Shown one piece after another: positions 13,332 through 20,226 of a stretch of 21,301 nt of DNA (positions within the stretch are counted from its first letter, which is position 1; the number at the start of each line of letters is the position of its first letter). Made by a program: the position numbers and the translations under genes. The DNA is from a virus. The DNA is taken from positions 1 through 21,301 of the IMG/VR virus record IMGVR_UViG_3300030118_004504, one strand, 5' to 3'. Below the pieces are notes generated by a model. The model saw only the letters and a list, made by a program, of their open reading frames with translations. It searched no databases and was not told where the DNA came from.

Positions 13332-15766
13332 TACCTAGGTTCAAATTCAGCCAAATCAAAACCATCTAAACTGTCTTCATTTGACTCGAAGTTTATTGAT
13401 GGTAGATTATTCTTTCTTTGTTCTATCAATTTTGATTGTTGTGTAGATTGTTGACTTATTCTATCGTCCTTAGCTTTTTCTTTATTTTTATCTCTTTGAT
13501 TCAGCCCAGCTTGCTCTACACCTTTAATCTGCATTTGAAACTGAAATTCAGTTGCCATTAAATTTCTTTTTAATTCAGCTTCTGCTTTAAGTTTTTCTAT
13601 TTCGAAAGCTACATCTGCCTGTCTGTATTGTATCTTGGCTTGAGACTCCATTTGTATTTTTTGAGCTTCTCCCTGTGCTTTTGCTTGTTCTGCTTGCATT
13701 TGCATTTGTGCAGCCATTTGTTGTTCTTGCATTTTAGCTTGCTGCTCTCTTTCCTGTTTTTGTTTACGTTTAAGTTTTAACAACTGATTAGCCATTTTTA
13801 AGTTGTTCATCTCTCTTATATCTATTGCATCTTCCAAGCTTATATCTTGTTTAGATAAAGCCATTTGTATATTTTGTTCAAGTAAAGCTTTTTCCTCTTC
13901 ATCCGGTGAAAGCTCAATAAATATTCCAAAATCGTATATATATAATTCTTTTATATCTTCTAATATTTTTAAATTATATTTACCAATCTGCATAGCAAAT
14001 TCATCTTTGAAATCTGCAAACTCTAATATATCAGCAGTTCTAATTGATAGACATTCTGCTAATGTACGAGTAATATACAAGCTACCTTCTAGTATGTGTC
14101 TCGTGGCTGTGTTACTATTTAGTGCTGCTAATTTTTGTACACCAACTAAAGAGTTTGGATCTGGTGTAGAACCATCACGAGCTTCATTTAATCCTGTAAC
14201 TGCTCTTATCATATCTAAATAATGATTATAGTTTTGAATTAACATTTGCATTTTTCCTGCTCCACTATTAGCTGTAAGCTGTTGAATAGGCACTCTTGCA
14301 TTATTAAACTCGCCATCTTGGGTATAGCTTCTTCCTACAACACTACCTGTTTGGAAATATAATCTCAGTGCGTCTTCAGGATTGTAAGCATTACCAGTGC
14401 CTAAATCTACCTCGTTTAATCCATCAGCATCTATAAATACACCATCTGGTACAACTCGTGCTACAACTTGTTGAATTTTTAAATGTGTCATTTGTATTAA
14501 GTCCGCAAAAGGAATCATTCTTTTTACTAAACTTTCAAAAACACCTTTATACATTCTGGGTGCACATGCTATGTAGTTAGGCATAGCAAACTGATTTGCC
14601 GACTTTGGTCTAACCATATTTTCTGAAAGTTCCCACTTCAACATTATATTTGTTCCCATAACCATAATACCATCATACCATACATCAATTTTTTTCTCAA
14701 CCCTTTCAAAGTTTCCTTCTTCCATCATTTCGGCAGGTGGATTAAATTGATCGTCTTTTTCTACTGTCTTGTATGAACCATCAGCTAATTTTTTTCTTTT
14801 ATAAACAAAAGAATGTGTGGTTTTATAATTAAAATATAATATTGTAGCTGTGTCTCTATAAAACATACTGTTCTCAAAAAACTGCTGATTGTTGTAATAA
14901 TTATACCATGATTGACTGTATTTGGATATTTTGTCCAAATCTTCATTTGTAAGTGTGGGGTCAATTTTAATAAGCTCAGTCATAGGGACTGTTTTAATTT
15001 CACCCCAATAAAAACAATCTTTGAAATACGGGTCTTCTGTATAACTGTACACTACATTTGCAGGATCTACATAATCTATAACTACACCTTGTCCAGCTAA
15101 AAACTGATGTTTTGTTATTCCGATACCTAATGTGGTTATATCATAATCCACTCTGCTTCTAATGTCGTTATAGTGATTTTCATCAAACAGAGTATTTATA
15201 GCTTCTTCTTCAGCTATTTCTATAGCTGGTTTGTATTTCATTTGCATATACAACTCCATTTCTTCATCTGTTTCTGGTAAATCCTCTTCAGGCATCGTAA
15301 AAACATTTAAACCAAAATCAGATTCAATTTGATTGAATAAAGGTTTTGCTATCATATCACCCTCTACAGCTTTTTGAAATTCACTTCGTTTTTCTGCTGA
15401 CATAGCGTCTTGAGCGTAGGCATTTACCTTGAATAATCTGTCAGACATACCATTAACTACTATGTCAACAAACTTAGGTATAATAGGCACTGGGTTCCAA
15501 TCTAAATTTAAATAAGATAAATCTCCATCGATGGCTAATTCATTTTTATATTTTGCTATAGATTGCTCTCCACGTGCGTACAGGCGCAGGCGCATGAACT
15601 CGGCTGATTGATTGTAAAACCTACAAGAGCCGTTGTCTCTACGAAACCATTCGTATTGTATAGCTTGTCCTATTTGTAATCCGTATTCTACAGTATCTTT
15701 TACGGCGTCGGAAGCAAACTGATCAGGGAAGGCAGCAGCTTGAATGTTTATTTCTACTTCTTTCAT
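13331..15766 (-). CDS. Portal protein (811 aa)
   Basis: The protein lies directly after terL and is of portal size for crAss-like phages. Recognisable portal-type stretches are PVPIIPKFVDIVVNGMSDRL (residues 93-112), the beta region around DYVDPANVVYSYTEDPYFKD (231-250), the likely clip/stem region with IPFADLIQMTHLKIQQVV (418-435), and TGLNEARDGSTPDPNSLVGV (524-543) before the wing/crown helices. Residues about 655-765 are a long Gln/Lys/Glu/Met-rich coiled coil (TQQ, QEREQQAKMQEQQMAAQMQM), forming an extended C-terminal barrel-like part. The last 45 residues are hydrophilic. It overlaps terL by ATGA and the PAP2 gene by TAATG. As a dodecamer at one head vertex it would be the DNA gate and terminase dock; dodecamer assembly is family knowledge. 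The call rests on context and motif resemblance. Confidence 0.85.
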   Translation of the reverse strand: MKEVEINIQAAAFPDQFASDAVKDTVEYGLQIGQAIQYEWFRRDNGSCRFYNQSAEFMRLRLYARGEQSIAKYKNELAIDGDLSYLNLDWNPVPIIPKFVDIVVNGMSDRLFKVNAYAQDAMSAEKRSEFQKAVEGDMIAKPLFNQIESDFGLNVFTMPEEDLPETDEEMELYMQMKYKPAIEIAEEEAINTLFDENHYNDIRSRVDYDITTLGIGITKHQFLAGQGVVIDYVDPANVVYSYTEDPYFKDCFYWGEIKTVPMTELIKIDPTLTNEDLDKISKYSQSWYNYYNNQQFFENSMFYRDTATILYFNYKTTHSFVYKRKKLADGSYKTVEKDDQFNPPAEMMEEGNFERVEKKIDVWYDGIMVMGTNIMLKWELSENMVRPKSANQFAMPNYIACAPRMYKGVFESLVKRMIPFADLIQMTHLKIQQVVARVVPDGVFIDADGLNEVDLGTGNAYNPEDALRLYFQTGSVVGRSYTQDGEFNNARVPIQQLTANSGAGKMQMLIQNYNHYLDMIRAVTGLNEARDGSTPDPNSLVGVQKLAALNSNTATRHILEGSLYITRTLAECLSIRTADILEFADFKDEFAMQIGKYNLKILEDIKELYIYDFGIFIELSPDEEEKALLEQNIQMALSKQDISLEDAIDIREMNNLKMANQLLKLKRKQKQEREQQAKMQEQQMAAQMQMQAEQAKAQGEAQKIQMESQAKIQYRQADVAFEIEKLKAEAELKRNLMATEFQFQMQIKGVEQAGLNQRDKNKEKAKDDRISQQSTQQSKLIEQRKNNLPSINFESNEDSLDGFDLAEFEPR

Positions 15767-18012
15767 CTATTAACTAATTGACTCACTGAGCTAGTATTGT
15801 TATATCTTGCAAAGTTAATGCTTATTTTTGATTGTTTTTGAATTGGAGTATACAAGTGTTTTTGATTTGCCATAATTGCTAAACCAGAGCTTATTGAAGC
15901 GTCAAACTTAGTTCGGTTGGATATATCAAACTTTGCCCAATCTTCAAGTGTTTTCTGAAAATACATTCTACCTATTTCATCTTTACTTCGGTGTGTGCCC
16001 TCAAAGTCAAAGCCTACATGCTTTTCTATATAAGACTCAATCGCCGAAGCGTGAGATTGTTTTACATCTTCTGAGGTGTTAGGTATACCACCCAACTCCC
16101 TTTCTGTTTTTGATAGTTTGTTATATGTCTTATCTGGCCTGTTCAAACAAAAACCTCTGTACCCTCTGTTTTTAAAATGGTACAACAATCTTGGTTTGTT
16201 GTTCTCGCACAAAATTGGCATGCCGTAAAACACACAAGCCATCAACACTTCTTCAAAAAATATTTCTGCAGTTTGAGGTCTAGCAATGTATTCTAAAAAA
16301 AATTCATTACTCGGTGCTTCATCCATATTAAATTTGGTTAATCCATGAAGCGCACCATTTGATCCTCTACCTACTACAACCCCAGATATATCATAAGAGT
16401 CACAACCAAATGAACCTATATGCTCGTTACCGGGATATTTTTTACCGTTCTTCAAAATTACATTATTTTGTAGAGTCGGTTTAGGAATGTAAGATACAAA
16501 AAATCTTCCTCTTTTATTTGGGCTCCATATAACCTTAGAATCTTTTATTCCATCTTTCCAATGAAAGCCTCCTTGAGTTACATGGTGGGCAATATTTATT
16601 GAATCATTGTAATCTATTTGTTGGTATATTTTTGTTAGATTAAATATAGATTGTTTGCTTTCATCTCTGAAGGCGTGTGACTCACTTCTTGGAAATTGTC
16701 TATAAAATTCGTTCAGAGCATCAGGATCAGATGCTAGTGACTCTACTTCGTTTTCCCAATAATCAATAGCTCCTTGATAAATATCTTCTCCATCAATACC
16801 TTCTACAGATTTGTTAGGCGTTTTAAAAACTGGCATACCATACTTATCTATAAATCCTTCCATGTTCCATTCCATAGGTATAAATAAATTATATAAACCA
16901 CTTTTTGTTTGTCCATTTGAATTTCTATTTATACACCAAGATGATTCATATAAATCTTTAAAGTTTTTACCACCTTTATCCAAAGCGTTAGATGTAGAGC
17001 CCATCAAACATTTACCTATAACTTTACTACCCAAACGTAAACAGGTTTTTGTAACACGCCAGTTGTTTAAAATATTTTCTGGTCGCTCCCATTTCCCACT
17101 TTCATCATGAATAAGTAGCTGTAGTTTTTCCCCATCATAACTATTGTCAGATGTGTTCTTCCAATCTATTGTTGTGTCTAAGCCTTCAAGCTCACTCTCG
17201 GCCACTACATACATGTTCTTTTTTGTAATCTTAGATGCTGGAACTCTATAAGCTAATTCTGTTTTTGGCTTATCCATACCATCTTGTATGGGTTTAAAAA
17301 AGAATGGATAGTTATTGCTTATCGGCACTATTTTATCAGTAAACATTTTTTTTGCATCCGCACCTGTTTTTGAAAGTATACCGACCCTTGCATCTTTAGT
17401 TATAGTTGCAGTATTCACTCCCTCGCAAGAACTCATAAAAGAAAATCCTGAACGTCTTATTTTTAAGTAACACATTCCAAAAGATCTTTTGTCTGCTTTG
17501 CACGCTTCCCAGTAAATATAAAATATTCTGTTAGCTTCTCTATAATCAGGGTGTCCTACATCTATTTTTGTCCATTGTAAATACATGTAATGAGTCCCTG
17601 TAATGTAAGTAGGTAAACCATTATTCATAAACCAGAAACCATCTTCTCTTCTATCAAACTCTTGCTCTATGTAATCGACCCATTTATTTTTAAAAACTGC
17701 AGGTGTTTCATGCCATTGAAATATAGATTGTATACGCTTTAATTCTTTTGGTAAAACTTTTGGTTCCCAATACTGATTTACAGATTGGTCACACCTTTTG
17801 TACACATCTTTAGGTGGTTTAGGTAGAGCTATTCTTAATCCATTTATATTAATAATATCGTTTATTTGACCTGATTTTGTAATAACAACTATATCATACT
17901 TTTCATTATATCCATATTGCCATGTTTTTGATTTGTTTTTACTTGATAAAACATTTTTAGGCACTACATCGTGAAGTGTAGTAAATAGTTTATTTTGATC
18001 TTGATTCTGCAA
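15763..18012 (-). CDS. terL: Large terminase subunit, ATPase-nuclease motor (749 aa)
   Basis: The ATPase half has an adenine-side region with YLQWTKID (144-151). It has a deviant Walker A K184-I-R-R-S-G-F-S191, then SKTGADAKKMFTDKI (214-228). The Walker B is LLIHDE (299-304, catalytic Glu304) and the coupling motif is MGSTSN (337-342). The nuclease half, an RNase H-like fold, supplies acidic residues Asp538 in GCDSYD, Glu603 in LCENN and Asp649 in TSEDVKQSHA. It packages DNA into the head through the portal and cuts the concatemer. Only TTG is available near the 5' end: the frame has a stop upstream and no ATG before Met129. A GTG at codon 17 (17964) is the alternative. It overlaps the preceding small gene by 23 bases and the portal by ATGA. 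The TTG start is moderately uncertain; the function call is strong. Confidence 0.92.
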   Translation of the reverse strand: MQNQDQNKLFTTLHDVVPKNVLSSKNKSKTWQYGYNEKYDIVVITKSGQINDIININGLRIALPKPPKDVYKRCDQSVNQYWEPKVLPKELKRIQSIFQWHETPAVFKNKWVDYIEQEFDRREDGFWFMNNGLPTYITGTHYMYLQWTKIDVGHPDYREANRIFYIYWEACKADKRSFGMCYLKIRRSGFSFMSSCEGVNTATITKDARVGILSKTGADAKKMFTDKIVPISNNYPFFFKPIQDGMDKPKTELAYRVPASKITKKNMYVVAESELEGLDTTIDWKNTSDNSYDGEKLQLLIHDESGKWERPENILNNWRVTKTCLRLGSKVIGKCLMGSTSNALDKGGKNFKDLYESSWCINRNSNGQTKSGLYNLFIPMEWNMEGFIDKYGMPVFKTPNKSVEGIDGEDIYQGAIDYWENEVESLASDPDALNEFYRQFPRSESHAFRDESKQSIFNLTKIYQQIDYNDSINIAHHVTQGGFHWKDGIKDSKVIWSPNKRGRFFVSYIPKPTLQNNVILKNGKKYPGNEHIGSFGCDSYDISGVVVGRGSNGALHGLTKFNMDEAPSNEFFLEYIARPQTAEIFFEEVLMACVFYGMPILCENNKPRLLYHFKNRGYRGFCLNRPDKTYNKLSKTERELGGIPNTSEDVKQSHASAIESYIEKHVGFDFEGTHRSKDEIGRMYFQKTLEDWAKFDISNRTKFDASISSGLAIMANQKHLYTPIQKQSKISINFARYNNTSSVSQLVNR

Positions 18013-18265
18013 ACCCTTTTGGTATATTTTTTGTTTTTAATTCGTTTCCTTCTAATAAATCCTTTTCATCTTCAATTCTTTTTAAGATTTCAAAAGCATC
18101 AAATATTGCAAGTTTTTTTGTTGCAGCTGCATTTTTTAATCTGTCTGCTGCTAACTCATCATCTTTATCATACTTAATAATATCTTCCTTTGCAACCTTA
18201 ATAAGCTGTATTACCGCTTGCTCTCCAGCCTTTATAATTTTTTCTTTTATTTCTTTACTAGTCAT
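17990..18265 (-). CDS. Small helical protein, candidate small terminase subunit (91 aa)
   Basis: The protein is short, helical and charged: KEIKEKIIKAGEQAVIQLIK (residues 4-23), then a second helix with DELAADRLKNAAATKKLAIF (36-55) and FEILKRIEDEKD (59-70), ending in a Lys/Arg tail. It overlaps the start of terL by 23 bases in another frame and starts inside the previous gene by eight bases, so all three are translationally linked. Its place immediately before terL is the classical place of the small terminase subunit, which recognises phage DNA. The helical, KNAAATKKLAIFDAFE-type sequence is common before terL in related phages. There is no clear helix-turn-helix, so the role is a candidate only. 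Confidence 0.65.
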   Translation of the reverse strand: MTSKEIKEKIIKAGEQAVIQLIKVAKEDIIKYDKDDELAADRLKNAAATKKLAIFDAFEILKRIEDEKDLLEGNELKTKNIPKGFAESRSK

Positions 18266-18827
18266 TTAAAACCATTGTTATATTATTTGTAAACATCCTG
18301 TATAACTTTTCCCCTTCTACATAAAATTCATATTCACTTTCGGGCGTAAAAGATATTTGGTCACCAACTTTTACACCCATGTTTTCAAGTTCTTTGTTTA
18401 TATATTTTATAGTGCCTATTAATGGTTCTTCCTTTCCTGTTTTACTAAGATAAGATTTTTTTGCCTGTACAGGCTTCACAAAACAATATTTAGAGTGACA
18501 TCTCCACTCTTTGTGATTGTGATATAAAAAGAATTGGTCAAAATCTATAAAAAATAAATCATCACGAAAAAAACTTCTTCCGCTTTTTTCTACACCTTTC
18601 ATATCGTAATAAAACTTAAAAACGTTGTGATGAACCAGTAAAATATCTTTAGGTTGTATTTCACCTATATAATCTATAGGTGTAGAGATTACTTCTGCAA
18701 ATCTATTGGATGATTTATGGTCTTCTAATGAGACGCTTGTTATAAAGTCTAAGCCTGAAATTTTTTTTATATTACTGTATCTCCTACCAGAAACAGGACG
18801 TACAATAAAACTAAAAGGCGAACGCAT
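18258..18827 (-). CDS. Two-lobed GroES-like (Cpn10) co-chaperonin (189 aa)
   Basis: Two Cpn10-like halves can be read. Lobe 1 (residues 5-102) opens SFIVRPVSGRRY, continues RFAEVISTP and EIQPKDILLVHHNVFKFYYD, and closes LFFIDFDQFFLY. Lobe 2 (about 114-188) opens YCFVKPVQAKKS, then PLIGTIKYI, then VKVGDQISFTPESEYEF and closes LYRMFTNNITMVL. GroES has the same order: IVKR near the start, RGEVLAVG, VKVGDIVIF, and a final EVLIMSESDILAIV. The insert around 65-110 with HHNVF and RSFFRDD is extra. It would cap host GroEL, perhaps to help fold the capsid protein, as phage T4 gp31 does. The gene is joined to its neighbours by one- and eight-base overlaps. Related marine phages carry this protein type, annotated as Hsp10-like. 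No experiment is implied by the sequence alone. Confidence 0.65.
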   Translation of the reverse strand: MRSPFSFIVRPVSGRRYSNIKKISGLDFITSVSLEDHKSSNRFAEVISTPIDYIGEIQPKDILLVHHNVFKFYYDMKGVEKSGRSFFRDDLFFIDFDQFFLYHNHKEWRCHSKYCFVKPVQAKKSYLSKTGKEEPLIGTIKYINKELENMGVKVGDQISFTPESEYEFYVEGEKLYRMFTNNITMVLND

Positions 18828-19051
18828 TAAAAATTGATATTATATTCAAGTGATATGGGTAAGGTCATTTTAAACTCTTTCCACAGTAAAAGCTCCTCGC
18901 TTTTTTCTATCCAGATTTTGTAAGATTGTTGATCCTCATCTTGTTGTATAAGATGTATAACATATGTTCCTCCTAAAACTTCTTGACCTACTATATAGTG
19001 CATAGCACCAGATTTATAGTCTGATCCTATGGAAATTTTTCTTATGTCCAT
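18827..19051 (-). CDS. Small conserved phage protein of unknown function (74 aa)
   Basis: The protein starts MDIRKISIGSDYKSGAMHYI and contains VGQEVLGGTYVIHLIQ, an acidic stretch DEDQQSYKIWIEKSEE and a helix LLLWKEF before the C-terminal SLEYNINF. It is probably a single small alpha/beta domain. I recognise the opening pattern from small proteins before terL in marine phages, but know no function. It ends in a TAATG junction with the co-chaperonin gene, suggesting coupled translation and perhaps a shared task, which is inference. Confidence 0.7.
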   Translation of the reverse strand: MDIRKISIGSDYKSGAMHYIVGQEVLGGTYVIHLIQQDEDQQSYKIWIEKSEELLLWKEFKMTLPISLEYNINF

Positions 19052-19054
19052 ATG

Positions 19055-19573
19055 TTAAAAAGATGTGTTGGCTGTAAGAACCCTATATAAAATATTAATT
19101 CTAAGCTGTCCGTTACCTTGAGTGGCGTTACCTATGTTAGTCAATAACAAAGGAACATTTTGCCCTAAAACTCCAGCTGTAACACTTTGCTTTACAATTA
19201 AATCTGTCGTTGAATTTGTTGTAGTAGAAGCAATGGTTGTAATATCGACGTTGTTTAGTTTTACTACAGAAGCGTTTATAAAATTGAAAGCCACATCACC
19301 AACATCCATAAAAACATCAAAAGAAATAATATCTAAAACCTTTCCTGCTCCGGGTGCATTTATTAAAGTTACATCAGTAGTTCCTAATGTTAATAAATCA
19401 GCATCCTGCACTTCTACTTTAGCGACAACAGTGTCAATACCAAATAATGTTTTTACATCAGAAAGCTTTGCTGTTTTAGTAAGTAAACTATCGTTTTCAT
19501 CACTTAAAACAAAATAATCGCTTAATGAAGGAGATACATTTGGGTATGCTACTGTGTTGCTAATTTTAGCCAT
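19055..19573 (-). CDS. Beta-rich putative structural protein (172 aa)
   Basis: The N-terminal segment contains SPSLSDYFVLSDENDSLLTK and TAKLSDVKTLFG (residues 14-44), the kind of anchoring segment found at the start of phage tail and fibre proteins. The rest is Thr/Val/Ile/Asn-rich beta strand with few charges (TLGTTDVTLINAPGAGKVLD, LNNVDITTIASTTTNSTTDL, QGNGQLRINILYRV). There are no cysteines and no signal peptide. Its composition differs from its acidic and basic neighbours and suggests a virion surface component or small fibre. It starts one base after the 80-aa gene and ends three bases before the 74-aa gene. Exact function is unknown. Confidence 0.68.
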   Translation of the reverse strand: MAKISNTVAYPNVSPSLSDYFVLSDENDSLLTKTAKLSDVKTLFGIDTVVAKVEVQDADLLTLGTTDVTLINAPGAGKVLDIISFDVFMDVGDVAFNFINASVVKLNNVDITTIASTTTNSTTDLIVKQSVTAGVLGQNVPLLLTNIGNATQGNGQLRINILYRVLTANTSF

Positions 19574-19574
19574 A

Positions 19575-19817
19575 TTACTTTTCTTCTTCTTTTTTGGTGA
19601 CCACGCCTGTAGCTATATCTATCTGTGCGTTTTCTCCATATTTTTTTGCTAAATCTTTTTCGTCTACTGCAAAAGCTTTTCTTAAATCATCTAAGTTGCC
19701 AGCTAACTTTAACATAACTAGAAAGCTGTCTGCAATTTCAATTTTTGATTTTGTAAACTCTGTGTTTAGACTTTGTATTCTTTTTAATTCTTCTTCTGTT
19801 AATTTAATTTCACTCAT
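19575..19817 (-). CDS. Small helical protein of unknown function (80 aa)
   Basis: Residues 1-55 form a long charged helix or coiled coil (LTEEELKRIQSLNTEFTKSK, ADSFLVMLKLAGNLDDLRKA). A short beta stretch QIDIATGVVTK and a Lys/Glu end (KKEEEK) follow. No domain is recognised, and no catalytic motif. It starts 22 bases after a TAnnTTTG box and runs straight into the next gene, whose ATG follows the stop by one base. A small accessory or assembly helper is possible. Confidence 0.68.
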   Translation of the reverse strand: MSEIKLTEEELKRIQSLNTEFTKSKIEIADSFLVMLKLAGNLDDLRKAFAVDEKDLAKKYGENAQIDIATGVVTKKEEEK

Positions 19818-19839
19818 TTTATTTAATTTAGATTAATTT

Positions 19840-19847
19840 CAAATATA
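19840..19847 (-). promoter_or_regulatory. Putative -7 promoter box TATATTTG
   Basis: The box is an exact TAnnTTTG match in the 36-base gap before the 80-aa gene, 22 bases from its ATG. It would start the transcript for the tightly packed run of genes down to the PAP2 gene. A TTG is 11 bases upstream, too near for a normal -33 element. Confidence 0.5.
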
Positions 19848-19853
19848 CTAATT

Positions 19854-20195
19854 TTATTCAACTGGTGGTGGATTATCAAACGTAAAAAACAATTTTTCAT
19901 CTACAGGGTGTTCCTCCAAATCTATTTCATTTTGTATGTTTTTTTGCATTTGCTGTACATCTAATCCAGCCTCTAACCAACCTATGACTACGTTTTCAAA
20001 ATCTTGATCATCTGCCCATGGTATAAAAGGGGTATTAGGGTCATATTCAATACCCAAAGTTCCAATAATACTATTACTGTATTTTCCATCTATTCCTGTG
20101 TAAGTGTAATGAATAGTGTAAATTACATTATCATGTCCTTCTGAATGTATTTTTGCGTCTAATTGATTTATTGTCCATTTATATGCTAGTGCCAT
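19854..20195 (-). CDS. Small conserved phage protein, DUF7936-like (113 aa)
   Basis: The protein opens MALAYKWTINQLDAKI, contains a beta section (NVIYTIHYTYTGIDGKYSNS, IIGTLGIEYDP), then FIPWADDQDFENVVIGWLEA, a helix KNIQNEIDLEEHP and a short Pro-rich end. The AYKWTINQLDAKI start, beta strands and a WxxA/GWLEA helix match a widespread small protein family of marine phages that I recall as DUF7936, function unknown. It starts 12 bases after a TAnnTTTG box, so its leader may be only a few bases long. No signal or membrane segment. It is likely soluble; whether it is in the virion cannot be told. Confidence 0.7.
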   Translation of the reverse strand: MALAYKWTINQLDAKIHSEGHDNVIYTIHYTYTGIDGKYSNSIIGTLGIEYDPNTPFIPWADDQDFENVVIGWLEAGLDVQQMQKNIQNEIDLEEHPVDEKLFFTFDNPPPVE

Positions 20196-20207
20196 AACTT
20201 TTTTTTA

Positions 20208-20215
20208 CAAAGATA
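20208..20215 (-). promoter_or_regulatory. Putative -7 promoter box TATCTTTG
   Basis: The box matches TAnnTTTG exactly in the 31-base gap after the fibre gene, 12 bases before the ATG at 20195. Start of transcription about six bases after the box would leave a nearly leaderless mRNA. No -33 TTG is visible. Confidence 0.5.
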
Positions 20216-20226
20216 ATTATTTTTTA

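Noticed and set aside
13500-13800. Gln/Met/Ala-rich end of the portal as a separate protein or DNA repeat
   Set aside because: It is in frame with the portal, has no start of its own and forms a plausible coiled coil; the DNA is not an exact repeat.
284-19836. Many plus-strand open frames of 60-155 codons, such as 5999-6466, 13803-14222 and 19122-19517
   Set aside because: All lie opposite well-supported minus-strand genes, have no leader signals, and translate to low-quality sequence; they are antisense shadows in AT-rich coding DNA.
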